From assembly GCF_048593165.1 (NCBI RefSeq), contig NZ_CP184271.1: a DNA stretch of 64,000 bases. One strand, written 5' to 3'. A model generated the notes under the pieces. It was given only the letters and a program-made list of their open reading frames with translations. It ran no database searches and was not told the DNA's origin. This DNA comes from Pectobacterium sp013449375 (GTDB lineage Bacteria; Pseudomonadota; Gammaproteobacteria; Enterobacterales; Enterobacteriaceae). Position numbers and translations under genes: made by a program. Of this stretch, positions 1-8,517 are shown in pieces; the stretch's first letter is position 1, and the number at the start of each line of letters is the position of its first letter.

Positions 1-1
1 C

Positions 2-409
2 TGGCTGGTAGGAATCCTGACGTTATTAGCGTGTTGGACGGCAGACCGTTTTACTGTTGCTGGAATGGGGCGGGAGTTCTCCGTCAATGTTGGCCTGAAT
101 TACCGGCAGGTTATGTTGCTGGGGCTCTCTATCATTGCGGTGATCAGCGGTGTCGTCGTCGTTGTCGTCGGCGCATTGCCGTTTTTGGGACTGATTGTGC
201 CGAACCTGATTAGCATGATCATCGGCGATAATGTGCGGAAAACTATCCCCTGGGTGTGTTTGCTTGGCGGTGGGCTTGTGCTGCTATGCGATATCATTGG
301 TCGTGTGGTGCGTTACCCGTTCGAGATTCCAGTGAGCGTTATTCTGGGCGTGATCGGTGCTGTCGTGTTCCTCACCCTGTTGTTGAGTCAGAAACGCCAT
401 GTCAGTTAA
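2..409 (+). CDS. Iron-siderophore ABC transporter permease, C-terminal part
   Basis: The reading frame is open from the window edge to TAA at 407-409, so only the last 135 or so residues are present. They are strongly hydrophobic, with several membrane spans. They contain the segment LPFLGLIVPNLI, followed about ten residues on by GDN, typical of the FecCD/BtuC permease family. The next two genes are a second permease and an ATPase, so this is half of the inner-membrane channel of a binding-protein-dependant ferric chelate importer. Overall it resembles the catecholate siderophore systems of the CeuBCD/FatDC/VctDGC/YclNOP type. That substrate is inferred from memory of those families, not shown here. 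The substrate-binding protein and most of this permease lie before the window. Confidence 0.9.
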   Translation, partial: WLVGILTLLACWTADRFTVAGMGREFSVNVGLNYRQVMLLGLSIIAVISGVVVVVVGALPFLGLIVPNLISMIIGDNVRKTIPWVCLLGGGLVLLCDIIGRVVRYPFEIPVSVILGVIGAVVFLTLLLSQKRHVS

Positions 410-1406
410 TGAATTTAAGGTTGATACCTGCCCAGCGACCGTGCCAGTCGAGCCCAGCGCCGTGCCTTATCGGCGTTTATGGTGGTTGAGTGCGGGAGCA
501 TTAGCGATAATCGTCGTGTTCATGACCATCAATCTGGGGGGGAACCTACGTTATATCCTGATACACCGAGGGCAGATTTTATCTACGATGATATTGGTGG
601 CGTTTGCTGCCAGTATATCAACGGTATTGTTCCAGACGGTGACCAATAACCGCATTCTAACCCCATCTATCATGGGGTTTGAGGCGCTGTTTGTCCTGTT
701 GCAAACAATGGTGTTGTTCTTCTTCGGCGTGCAAGGTATTTCGGCGGTTGGCGTCAGTGGTAAGTTTGTCTTCGAAGCATTGTTGTTGGTTCTGTTCTCC
801 TCGCTACTTTATCGCTGGTTGTTCACCGGTCGCCACAGCAATCTGCATTTGGTTCTGCTGGTCGGGATCATTTGCGGTACGTTGTTTCGCAGTGCGTCAA
901 GCCTGATGCAACGTCTCTTAACGCCCAGTGAATTCGCCGTGTTACAGGGGCGAATGTTCGCAACATTTACTCGAGCAGCTCCAGAATTAATTGCGCTATC
1001 AGCGGTCATCATCTTGATTGTGGCGCTGTTCGTGTGGCGGTTGCGTTTCCAATTAGATGTGTTGGCGTTGGGGAAAAATACGGCGATTAATCTGGGAATC
1101 GCCTACAAGCGCCATGTCACCATCGTACTGTTATTGGTATCCATACTTGTCGCTATTTCGACGGCATTGGTGGGGCCTCTGACCTTTTTAGGGTTCATGG
1201 TTGCGAATTTAGCCTATCTGATCGCGGGATCCAGCCAACATCGTATTCTTCTCCCAACGGCGTTTTTACTTGGCATTATTGCATTGGTGGGGGGGCAACT
1301 GATTTTGGAGCATCTGCTTGGCATGGCTGGTGCGCTCTCTGTCGTCCTCGAATTTATCGGTGGGTCGCTGTTTATTGTGTTGCTACTGAAAAAGGTTTCC
1401 GTGTGA
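399..1406 (+). CDS. Iron-siderophore ABC transporter permease
   Basis: A 335-residue inner-membrane protein. After a short soluble N-terminus it has about nine to ten hydrophobic spans, as expected for FecCD-family permeases. The family motif appears near residues 255-265 (LVGPLTFLGFMVANL). It should pair with the preceding permease to form the translocation path for a ferric siderophore. The start overlaps the upstream stop by 11 bases and its own end overlaps the ATPase start by four, so the three genes are almost certainly co-transcribed and translationally coupled. Its closest relatives by general look are FatC/CeuC/YclO-like proteins. The exact siderophore cannot be told from sequence. 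Confidence 0.93.
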   Translation: MSVNEFKVDTCPATVPVEPSAVPYRRLWWLSAGALAIIVVFMTINLGGNLRYILIHRGQILSTMILVAFAASISTVLFQTVTNNRILTPSIMGFEALFVLLQTMVLFFFGVQGISAVGVSGKFVFEALLLVLFSSLLYRWLFTGRHSNLHLVLLVGIICGTLFRSASSLMQRLLTPSEFAVLQGRMFATFTRAAPELIALSAVIILIVALFVWRLRFQLDVLALGKNTAINLGIAYKRHVTIVLLLVSILVAISTALVGPLTFLGFMVANLAYLIAGSSQHRILLPTAFLLGIIALVGGQLILEHLLGMAGALSVVLEFIGGSLFIVLLLKKVSV

Positions 1407-2161
1407 TTGAGATCGGCAATGTAACTAAAACGTATAATAACGTGACGGTATTAAATAATGTCACGGCGACGGTGCCTCGCGGCGGCGTCACGTCGATAAT
1501 CGGCCCGAACGGTGCGGGGAAGTCGACATTGTTGTCCATTATTAGCCGCTTGCTGGAAGCGGATCGCGGACAGGTAAAAGTTAACGGCATGGATGTGATG
1601 ACAACACCAAGCGATAAACTGGCGACGTGTTTGTCCGTGCTGCGACAGGAAAACCAGTTTACCAGCCGCTTAACGGTAGCCGAGCTGGTGGGGTTTGGCC
1701 GTTATCCTTATACCAAAGGGCGATTGAACGCTGACGATCGTGAGCGTATTAATGCCGCGTTGGCGTTCCTCAATTTGACGGAATTGAAAGATCGTTTTTT
1801 AGATGAACTTTCTGGCGGCCAACGGCAGCGTGCTTATGTCGCGATGGTGTTGTGTCAGGATACGGAATACGTGCTGCTGGATGAACCGCTGAATAATCTG
1901 GATATGAAACACGCGGTGGCGATGATGAAGCAGATCCGCCGTGCGGCGGATGAATTAGGAAAAACCATTGTGCTGGTTATCCACGATATCAACTTTGCTT
2001 CTGCCTATTCAGACTACATTATTGCGATGCGCAAAGGGCAGATCATCTACACGGGAAAACCGGAGGACATCATGGTGTCCGACGTTCTGGAAGATATTTT
2101 CGACACTGAAGTGGCCATCGAAGAGGTTCATAATCAGCGTATCGCGGTATATTACCGCTAG
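1403..2161 (+). CDS. Iron-siderophore ABC transporter ATP-binding protein
   Basis: A 252-residue cytoplasmic ATPase that powers the two permeases before it. The Walker A motif GPNGAGKST lies near residues 34-42, the signature LSGGQRQR near 137-144, and Walker B VLLDEP near 157-162, followed by the switch histidine in VIHD. The order and spacing match FepC/YclP-type siderophore ATPases. Translation probably starts at GTG 1403, which overlaps the end of the permease gene (GTGA). A small hairpin (ATACATAAA-gaa-TTTATGTAT, about 2251-2271) lies downstream but has no T-run, so it is a weak candidate terminator. Confidence 0.95.
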   Translation: MIEIGNVTKTYNNVTVLNNVTATVPRGGVTSIIGPNGAGKSTLLSIISRLLEADRGQVKVNGMDVMTTPSDKLATCLSVLRQENQFTSRLTVAELVGFGRYPYTKGRLNADDRERINAALAFLNLTELKDRFLDELSGGQRQRAYVAMVLCQDTEYVLLDEPLNNLDMKHAVAMMKQIRRAADELGKTIVLVIHDINFASAYSDYIIAMRKGQIIYTGKPEDIMVSDVLEDIFDTEVAIEEVHNQRIAVYYR

Positions 2162-2291
2162 TTTGATGACAGATTATTCGCTCAGCGGGGTGTTAGCGCA
2201 AAGGGCGTAAGCACTGCTTGAAAGACGCTAGGTATAACCTGTATGGTGAATACATAAAGAATTTATGTATGACTTAAGGTAAGGGTAAAAG

Positions 2292-2609
2292 ATGGATAAG
2301 GACACTAAGCCGTGTTTCCAGGATGTACTGGAATTCGTGCGCATGTTTCGTCGTAAAAACAAACTTCAGCGTGAGATCGTCGACAACGAAAAGAAAATTC
2401 GCGATAACCAGAAGCGTGTTCTGCTACTGGACAACCTGAGCGAATATCTGAAACCGGGTATGTCCATTGAGGACGTGCAAAATATCATCGCCAATATGCG
2501 CAGTGATTATGAAGATCGCGTTGATGACTACATCATCAAGAACGCCGATCTGTCGAAAGAACGCCGTGATCTGTCTAAAAAGCTGAAAGCGATGGGCGAA
2601 GTTAAGTAA
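2292..2609 (+). CDS. tmaR: PTS system regulator TmaR
   Basis: A 105-residue soluble protein rich in charged residues and predicted to be helical and coiled-coil. The sequence is close to E. coli TmaR (formerly YeeX, DUF496). TmaR forms polar clusters and controls localisation and activity of PTS Enzyme I; that role is known from E. coli and assumed here. The start is ATG 2292 with GGTAAGGG shortly upstream. It is a single-gene unit, separated by about 130 bases from the transporter genes and followed by a clear terminator at 2666-2695. Confidence 0.93.
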   Translation: MDKDTKPCFQDVLEFVRMFRRKNKLQREIVDNEKKIRDNQKRVLLLDNLSEYLKPGMSIEDVQNIIANMRSDYEDRVDDYIIKNADLSKERRDLSKKLKAMGEVK

Positions 2610-2665
2610 CCTAACGCTCCGTTTTACGGTAAAACCACTTTCTGCTGTAAATTGTTTTCTACTGT

Positions 2666-2695
2666 AAAAGGATCGCTGCTGCGATCCTTTTCCTT
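2666..2695 (+). terminator. Rho-independent terminator after tmaR
   Basis: An 11-bp perfect stem (2666-2676 with 2681-2691) around a four-base loop, ending in a short T-rich tract. Confidence 0.85.
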
Positions 2696-2953
2696 TTGGC
2701 TTTTACGCCACATCCTGCCTTTTTGCCTACCCACTTGTTTGAGCATCGGTGGCGGCTGTTAATGATTTTGTCGCTGCTGATGATGTCAAACGCCTCCAAA
2801 ATTGGAATCCAGCTCGCACGCTGAATGCCATTTTTCGCAAGTTAATCAATTTCTTGCGAGGCGTTTTCCTACCTGCATTTTTCGTTCTGTTGCATGAGGT
2901 TGAGTTATTGCAACATTCCTGAGCGAACAACGGGAACGAGGGAAGGATGTGTC
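2696..2953. other. Non-coding stretch before comEC
   Basis: About 260 bases with no gene I can support. It holds a nested pair of inverted repeats: AAACGCCTC near 2790 pairs with GAGGCGTTT near 2858, and CGCAAG near 2837 pairs with CTTGCG near 2853. The transcript could therefore fold just upstream of the comEC leader. A frame of roughly 57 codons runs through it without an ATG; I do not call it a gene. Confidence 0.5.
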
Positions 2954-2998
2954 ATGACAAGGGACGATATCAGTAAAAGTGATGATGTCGGTAAATAG
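2954..2998 (+). other. Possible 14-codon leader ORF overlapping the comEC start
   Basis: ATG 2954 is preceded by a good ribosome binding site (GGGAAGG, about seven bases upstream), better than anything seen directly before comEC. The ORF encodes a short acidic peptide (MTRDDISKSDDVGK) and stops at TAG 2996-2998, just past the comEC start codons at 2979-2985. This arrangement would allow translational coupling. Whether it is translated is inference. Confidence 0.35.
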
Positions 2999-5258
2999 TC
3001 TAGCGTGGGCCAGCGTGCTGGGCATCCTACCGCTGTTTTTTTTGCCGCAGCTGCCAGCGCCAACGCTATTGTGGTGGGGCGTTGGGCTATCTACCTGTGT
3101 GGTATTGGGTGGATATCGTCATGCAAGCGTACGGTTTGTCGCCCTTGTTGCCGTGAGTTTTTGTTGGGCAGCGTTGAATGCTCAAACCTTATTACTACAA
3201 ATCGATCGCTTCACGCAGGATTCCGTTAATGCTGTTGTGACAATCAGCAGCATACGGTTCAGTGAACACGCTGATGATGGGATCACGGTTCGGCTGGAAG
3301 AGATCAATCAGCAGCGACTCTTCCCGCCGCTATATGCTCAACTGACCCTGTCATCGGCGATGGAAAACTGGTGCGGTGGTCAACGCTGGGCGATAACCGC
3401 CAGTTTCCGCCCTATCCATAGTCGGCTAAATGAAGGCGGCTTTGATAGCCAGCGCTGGGCGATAGCCAAACGACAGCCGTTATCGGGGCGTGTATTGGCG
3501 GCAACGGTTGCTGATAGCCGCTGTGATTTCCGTCAGCGCACGATCGCACGGGCGGAGCAACTGGTACAGGGGTTACCATGGCGCTCTATTTTATTGGCGT
3601 TAACCTTTGGCGAGATGAAAACGGTTAGCCCAGAGATCAAGACGCTTCTTCAGCATACCGGTACGATGCACCTGATGGCGATCTCAGGTCTCCATATCGC
3701 CTTGGCTGGGTTGGTTGGGTGGGGAATCGCACGAATGGTGCAATATGCGTTTCCCGTGCGGTGGATTGGCCATCGTTTTCCCTTATTAGTCAGTGTGATT
3801 GCTGCGTGGGCATATGTTTGGTTGGCTGGAGGAAATCCTCCGGCTGTTCGCGCTGGATTGGCTCTCAGCCTGTGGCTTTGTCTGAAAATCTGGGGGGTTA
3901 ACTGCTCAGCCTGGCAAGTCTGGTTATGGTGCGTCGCACTGATTCTGGTCAGCGATCCGTTGAGCGTACTGTCAGACAGTTTCTGGCTATCTTGTCTTGC
4001 GGTGGCATCGCTCATTTTCTGGTTTCAGTGGGCGCCGCTTCCTCATCGATTACAGACACAACGACAGTGGTTCTGGCTACGTTGGTTCCATCTACAAACG
4101 GGCATCACTTTACTGCTGATGCCGTTGCAGCTTCATATTTTCCACGGTGTTAGCGTTACCTCGCTGCCAGCTAATCTATGGGCGGTGCCTTTAGTGTCTT
4201 TCGTGACAACACCGCTTATTTTGTTGGCATTGATCACGATGGTGTTTGTGCCACTGAGCAGCATGATCTGGTGGCTCGCAGATGTTTCGCTACGTGTAGT
4301 GTTCGCACTGCTGATGCACTTGCAAACGGGCTGGATATACCTTGATACATCATTGTTGCTAGTGAGCGTGGTGGGATGGGGGGCAGTTGTCATATGGCGT
4401 TTTCGCTGGTGGCGAATTTATCCGATGAGTGTCGGCGTGCTGATTCTGGTTTTACTCGCGTTTCGTATAAAGAGCGATGAACCGGATTGGCGTGTGGATA
4501 TGTTGGATGTCGGCCATGGCCTGGCCATCGTGATTGAGCAACGTGGAAAGGCGGTGCTGTACGATACGGGAAATCGCTGGGAAGGGGGGGATATGGCGAC
4601 GCGAGAAATTCTGCCTTACTTACGCTGGCGAGGCGTTGATGTGGAAAGCATTATCCTGAGCCACAGTCATATGGATCATACTGGGGGGTTGGAGACGTTA
4701 CAGACAGTCTACCCTGAGGCAACGATATATAGTGCCACCAACGCGATGAATCATCGTCCTTGTCTACGCGGTGAGCGTTGGCGTTGGCAGGATCTGACGT
4801 TTACCGTGCTGTGGCCGTTAGCGCTCGCTGAACGAGCGGAGAACAACGACTCCTGTGTAATCCGCGTCGATGATGGGAAACACCATGTTTTATTAACGGG
4901 CGATCTGGAGTCGGATGCCGAAAAGGCGCTGATGCGATTAGAACGCAGTGCGCTGCGTGCGAATTTGTTACAAATCCCTCATCATGGCAGTAAGACATCG
5001 TCTTCACCGCCCTTCATTCGTGCGGTTAATGCTGAGTTCGTTATCGCTTCCACTGCCCGCTATAACCCGTGGCGACTGCCTTCAGTAAAGATTGTTGAAC
5101 GATACCAGCAACATGGCTATTCATGGCTTGATACTGCATCGTCTGGTCAGTTAAGTGCACGTTTTTTCAGCGATTCATGGCGCATTCTACGATTCAGGGA
5201 GCACATATTGCCTCGTTGGTATCATCAGTGGTTTGGCGTAGGACGCTATAATGAGTAA
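2979..5258 (+). CDS. comEC: ComEC/Rec2-family DNA uptake channel (YcaI)
   Basis: A 759-residue polytopic inner-membrane protein of the ComEC/Rec2 family, the length of E. coli YcaI. The N-terminal region has membrane spans and an OB-like segment; the central competence domain carries the family's MAISGLHIA motif near residue 228. A C-terminal metallo-beta-lactamase-like domain has SHSHMDHTGGL near residue 562, LLTGD, and PHHGSKTS. In naturally competent bacteria it passes single-stranded DNA into the cytoplasm; in enterobacteria the physiological role is less clear. Three in-frame starts lie in a row (GTG 2979, ATG 2982, ATG 2985) and none has a strong ribosome binding site. The end overlaps the region just before msbA, as in E. 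coli. Confidence 0.93.
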   Translation: MMMSVNSLAWASVLGILPLFFLPQLPAPTLLWWGVGLSTCVVLGGYRHASVRFVALVAVSFCWAALNAQTLLLQIDRFTQDSVNAVVTISSIRFSEHADDGITVRLEEINQQRLFPPLYAQLTLSSAMENWCGGQRWAITASFRPIHSRLNEGGFDSQRWAIAKRQPLSGRVLAATVADSRCDFRQRTIARAEQLVQGLPWRSILLALTFGEMKTVSPEIKTLLQHTGTMHLMAISGLHIALAGLVGWGIARMVQYAFPVRWIGHRFPLLVSVIAAWAYVWLAGGNPPAVRAGLALSLWLCLKIWGVNCSAWQVWLWCVALILVSDPLSVLSDSFWLSCLAVASLIFWFQWAPLPHRLQTQRQWFWLRWFHLQTGITLLLMPLQLHIFHGVSVTSLPANLWAVPLVSFVTTPLILLALITMVFVPLSSMIWWLADVSLRVVFALLMHLQTGWIYLDTSLLLVSVVGWGAVVIWRFRWWRIYPMSVGVLILVLLAFRIKSDEPDWRVDMLDVGHGLAIVIEQRGKAVLYDTGNRWEGGDMATREILPYLRWRGVDVESIILSHSHMDHTGGLETLQTVYPEATIYSATNAMNHRPCLRGERWRWQDLTFTVLWPLALAERAENNDSCVIRVDDGKHHVLLTGDLESDAEKALMRLERSALRANLLQIPHHGSKTSSSPPFIRAVNAEFVIASTARYNPWRLPSVKIVERYQQHGYSWLDTASSGQLSARFFSDSWRILRFREHILPRWYHQWFGVGRYNE

Positions 5259-5295
5259 AATAGCCGGCTATTTCTTCCCTATTCAGGTTGACTAC

Positions 5296-7044
5296 ATGCT
5301 GAATGATAAAGATCTCTCCACCTGGCAGACTTTTCGCCGCCTATGGCCGATGATCTCTCCGTTTAAAGCTGGACTGGCTGTTGCTGCCGTTGCACTCATC
5401 GTCAATGCGGCTGGCGACACACTTATGCTCTCGCTACTTAAACCCTTGTTGGATGAAGGATTCGGCAAAGCGGAACGTTCCGTTTTGGTATGGATGCCTT
5501 TGGCTGTCATTGGATTGATGCTGGTAAGAGGGGCATCCGGTTTCGTATCTAGCTATTGCGTCGCTTGGGTTTCAGGCAAGGTGGTGATGAATATGCGTCG
5601 CCGCCTCTTCTCCCATATCATGGGGATGCCAGTGTCGTTTTTTGACCAGCAGTCAACCGGAACATTGCTGTCCCGTATTACTTATGACTCAGAACAGGTT
5701 GCGGCGTCGTCATCCGGCGCGTTGATTACCGTCGTCAGGGAAGGGGCGTCGATCATTGGGCTGTTTGTTCTGATGTTTTATTACAGTTGGCAGTTGTCCA
5801 TCATTCTGATTGTGATTGCGCCGGTCGTATCGATCGCCATGCGAATGGTGTCCAAACGCTTCAGAAATATCAGCAAAAACATGCAAGACACGATGGGACA
5901 CGTGACCACCAGCACGGAGCAAATGCTGAAAGGCCACAAAGAAGTGCTGATGTTCGGTGGACAAGAAGTTGAAACCAAGCGTTTTGATCAGGTCAGTAAC
6001 CGTATGCGCCAGCAGGGCATGAAAATGGTTTCCGCGTCATCGATTTCCGATCCTATCATTCAGCTAATCGCTTCGCTGGCGTTGGCATTCGTGCTGTATG
6101 CCGCGAGTTTTCCTAGCGTGATGGAGACGTTAACCGCAGGGACGATCACGGTGGTGTTCTCTTCCATGATTGCGCTGATGCGCCCATTAAAATCACTGAC
6201 CAACGTTAACGCGCAGTTCCAACGCGGAATGGCTGCGTGCCAGACGCTGTTTGCGATTTTGGACATGGAACAAGAGCGTGACACGGGCAAAGTCGAGATC
6301 GACCGTGCGAAAGGTGAACTCGAATTCCGCCAAGTGAATTTCGCCTATCCGGGCAGAGAAAATCTAGCGCTTAAGAACATCAACCTGCATATTCCCGTGG
6401 GTAAAACGGTGGCGTTGGTTGGCCGTTCCGGTTCGGGGAAATCAACGATTGCCAGTTTGATTACACGTTTTTACGACATTCAATCAGGTGAAATTCTGCT
6501 TGATGGTCACGAGCTACGTGAATATCGGCTGTCCTCTTTACGTAATCAGGTCGCATTGGTTTCTCAAAACGTGCATCTGTTTAACGATACGATAGCGAAT
6601 AACATCGCCTATGCGCGTAATGAGCACTATAGTCGTGAAGAAATTGAGCGCGCGGCGAAAATGGCCTATGCGATGGATTTCATCAATAAGATGGAACATG
6701 GTCTGGATACGGTGATTGGTGAAAATGGCGTGATGCTTTCTGGTGGACAACGCCAGCGTATCGCGATAGCCCGTGCGCTGCTGCGCGATAGCCCGATTCT
6801 GATATTGGATGAGGCCACCTCGGCGTTGGATACGGAATCGGAACGCGCGATTCAGGCTGCACTAGACGAACTGCAAAAAGATCGTACTGCACTGGTGATT
6901 GCACACCGCCTCTCCACCATTGAAAAAGCGGATGAGATTCTGGTGGTTGAAGATGGCAGAATCGTTGAACGTGGTAGCCATGCTGAATTACTGGCGGCAA
7001 ACGGTGCTTATGCACAGCTACACAGAATGCAGTTTGGCGAATGA
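5296..7044 (+). CDS. msbA: Lipid A export permease/ATPase MsbA
   Basis: A 582-residue homodimeric ABC exporter that flips lipid A-core across the inner membrane. Six transmembrane helices occupy about residues 25-310 and the nucleotide-binding domain follows, with Walker A GRSGSGKST near 376-384, signature LSGGQ near 481 and Walker B ILILDEA near 501-507. The length equals that of E. coli MsbA when translation starts at ATG 5296 (LNDKDLSTWQTF). An upstream in-frame ATG at 5251 would add 15 residues and overlap comEC, which I think less likely. The stop overlaps lpxK by four bases (ATGA), so transport and lipid A kinase genes are coupled. It is essential in E. coli. Confidence 0.97.
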   Translation: MLNDKDLSTWQTFRRLWPMISPFKAGLAVAAVALIVNAAGDTLMLSLLKPLLDEGFGKAERSVLVWMPLAVIGLMLVRGASGFVSSYCVAWVSGKVVMNMRRRLFSHIMGMPVSFFDQQSTGTLLSRITYDSEQVAASSSGALITVVREGASIIGLFVLMFYYSWQLSIILIVIAPVVSIAMRMVSKRFRNISKNMQDTMGHVTTSTEQMLKGHKEVLMFGGQEVETKRFDQVSNRMRQQGMKMVSASSISDPIIQLIASLALAFVLYAASFPSVMETLTAGTITVVFSSMIALMRPLKSLTNVNAQFQRGMAACQTLFAILDMEQERDTGKVEIDRAKGELEFRQVNFAYPGRENLALKNINLHIPVGKTVALVGRSGSGKSTIASLITRFYDIQSGEILLDGHELREYRLSSLRNQVALVSQNVHLFNDTIANNIAYARNEHYSREEIERAAKMAYAMDFINKMEHGLDTVIGENGVMLSGGQRQRIAIARALLRDSPILILDEATSALDTESERAIQAALDELQKDRTALVIAHRLSTIEKADEILVVEDGRIVERGSHAELLAANGAYAQLHRMQFGE

Positions 7045-8042
7045 TTGAACGTATCTGGTCTGGTCGCTCGCGGCTTTATTGGTTGCTGCTTCCGCTTTCG
7101 TGGCTATACGGATTCGTCACCTTTCTGATCCGCCAGAGCTATCGGTTGAGGTGGCGGAAAAGTTGGCGTTCTCCTGTTCCTGTCGTGGTGGTCGGAAATT
7201 TGACGGCTGGCGGAAATGGGAAAACCCCAGTGGTCATTTGGCTTGTCGAACATCTACAGCGTAGAGGTTATCGGGTTGGGGTGGTATCTCGCGGTTACGG
7301 TGGGAAAGCTGAACGTTACCCTCTGTTACTGGATGAATCAGTGACGACAGCACAGGCTGGCGATGAGCCAGTGCTGATTTTTCAACGTACTGATGCACCT
7401 GTCGCGGTCGCTCCTCGTCGTCGGGATGCTGTGAGTGCGTTATTGGCACAGCACAGGCTAGATGTCGTGATCACCGATGATGGATTACAGCACTATGCGT
7501 TGGAAAGAGATATTGAGCTGGTTGTGATTGATGGTATGCGTCGCTTTGGCAACGGATGGTGGCTGCCCGCAGGTCCAATGCGGGAAAGAGAAAGCCGTCT
7601 GGCCTCGGTGGATGCAGTCATTGTTAACGGCGGTACGCCGCGAACAAATGAGATAGGCATGACATTAACCGCAGGTATGGCGGTTAACTTACTTTCTGGT
7701 GAGCCCCGACCGCTGAGTCAGTTACAGGATGTGGTCGCGATGGCGGGTATCGGACATCCCCCGCGTTTTTTTGCTACGCTGCGTGAGGCTGGCGTCAGCA
7801 TTGCACGTGAAATTGCCTTTGCTGACCATCAATCGTATCAGCCAGAACAGCTCGAGTCGCTGACTGAAGATGCGACACAGCCGTTGCTAATGACGGAAAA
7901 GGATGCCGTGAAATGTAAGGCGTTCGCTCAGGGTAACTGGTGGTATCTGCCAGTCGATGCCGTGCTTGCTGAGCCCCACGGCACGCAGTTGCTCGATAAA
8001 TTGGAACATGTGCTTAATCGGAATTCGGGCAGCAGAGCATAA
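7041..8042 (+). CDS. lpxK: Tetraacyldisaccharide 4'-kinase LpxK
   Basis: A 333-residue membrane-associated kinase that phosphorylates the 4' position of tetraacyldisaccharide 1-phosphate to form lipid IVA in the Raetz pathway. An N-terminal membrane helix (about residues 12-30) precedes the P-loop GNLTAGGNGKT at residues 52-62. Motifs DDGLQHY and TEKDAVK are also visible. ATG 7041 overlaps the msbA stop by four bases. In E. coli the next gene is ycaQ; here a 293-base repeat-containing gap follows instead. Confidence 0.96.
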   Translation: MIERIWSGRSRLYWLLLPLSWLYGFVTFLIRQSYRLRWRKSWRSPVPVVVVGNLTAGGNGKTPVVIWLVEHLQRRGYRVGVVSRGYGGKAERYPLLLDESVTTAQAGDEPVLIFQRTDAPVAVAPRRRDAVSALLAQHRLDVVITDDGLQHYALERDIELVVIDGMRRFGNGWWLPAGPMRERESRLASVDAVIVNGGTPRTNEIGMTLTAGMAVNLLSGEPRPLSQLQDVVAMAGIGHPPRFFATLREAGVSIAREIAFADHQSYQPEQLESLTEDATQPLLMTEKDAVKCKAFAQGNWWYLPVDAVLAEPHGTQLLDKLEHVLNRNSGSRA

Positions 8043-8125
8043 ATTGGTCTGCTACCACGGTTTCAGATATCCCTTGTGGATATCACCTTATTAGATCGCT
8101 GCTGTAGCGAGAAAGAACATGCCGG

Positions 8126-8138
8126 TCATCGATCGGCC
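8126..8138. repeat. 13-base direct repeat, copy 1
   Basis: TCATCGATCGGCC occurs here and again at 8307-8319. Both copies are embedded in a near-palindrome GCCG(G/A)TCATCGATCGGC. They bracket the palindromic element at 8172-8275. Confidence 0.6.
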
Positions 8139-8171
8139 CATAACGTTGGCAAACCTTTCGCATAATGAAAG

Positions 8172-8275
8172 CGGTGATGATGGGATAGAAGAGTAAAGCG
8201 TTTGCGCCATGGATGGCGCAATCCGAGCGTACAGGATGTATTTACAGCGTCTTTACGATCTATCCATCATCATCG
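8172..8275. repeat. Palindromic dispersed repeat, short form
   Basis: About 104 bases with imperfect terminal inverted repeats: the left end (GGTGATGATGGGATAGAAG) matches the reverse complement of the right end (GATGATGATGGATAGATCG). The same ends and shared inner segments (GTAAAGCGTTTGCGCCATGG, CAATCCGAGCGTACAGG, GCGTCTTTACGATCTA) recur in a longer form at 40142-40322. It looks like a non-coding miniature mobile element or structured intergenic repeat, with no coding capacity. Confidence 0.75.
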
Positions 8276-8306
8276 TCTAGCGGGCTTTGTCAGCACCCTC
8301 AGCCGA

Positions 8307-8319
8307 TCATCGATCGGCC
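8307..8319. repeat. 13-base direct repeat, copy 2
   Basis: Second copy of TCATCGATCGGCC. It lies directly before the ycaR ribosome binding site, so the surrounding palindrome could influence ycaR translation or bind a regulator. Confidence 0.6.
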
Positions 8320-8334
8320 AAAGATGGAGGAAGC

Positions 8335-8517
8335 ATGGATCACCGTTTACTTGAGATTGTTGCCTGTCCTGTTTGTAATGGTCGGTTGTATTTTAATAAA
8401 GAGAAACTGGAGCTGATATGCAAGGTCGATGGTTTGGCCTATCCGGTGCGTGATGGCATCCCTGTGTTGCTGGAAAATGAGGCGCGTAAACTCGGTGCGG
8501 ACGAGATAACACAATGA
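8335..8517 (+). CDS. ycaR: Trm112-like protein YcaR
   Basis: A 60-residue protein of the UPF0434/Trm112 family, the same length as E. coli YcaR. CPVC occupies residues 11-14 and a third cysteine sits near residue 29, suggesting a small zinc-ribbon-like fold. The start at ATG 8335 is set by the GGAGG just upstream (GATGGAGGAAGC); an earlier in-frame ATG at 8287 would run through the repeat region. Its stop overlaps the kdsB start (ATGA), so the two are translationally coupled. Its own function is not established. Confidence 0.92.
   Translation: MDHRLLEIVACPVCNGRLYFNKEKLELICKVDGLAYPVRDGIPVLLENEARKLGADEITQ

Noticed and set aside
2743..2920. An open frame of about 57 codons upstream of comEC with a hydrophobic stretch
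   Set aside because: No ATG and no convincing ribosome binding site, unremarkable codon use, and no resemblance to a known protein. Frames this long arise by chance.
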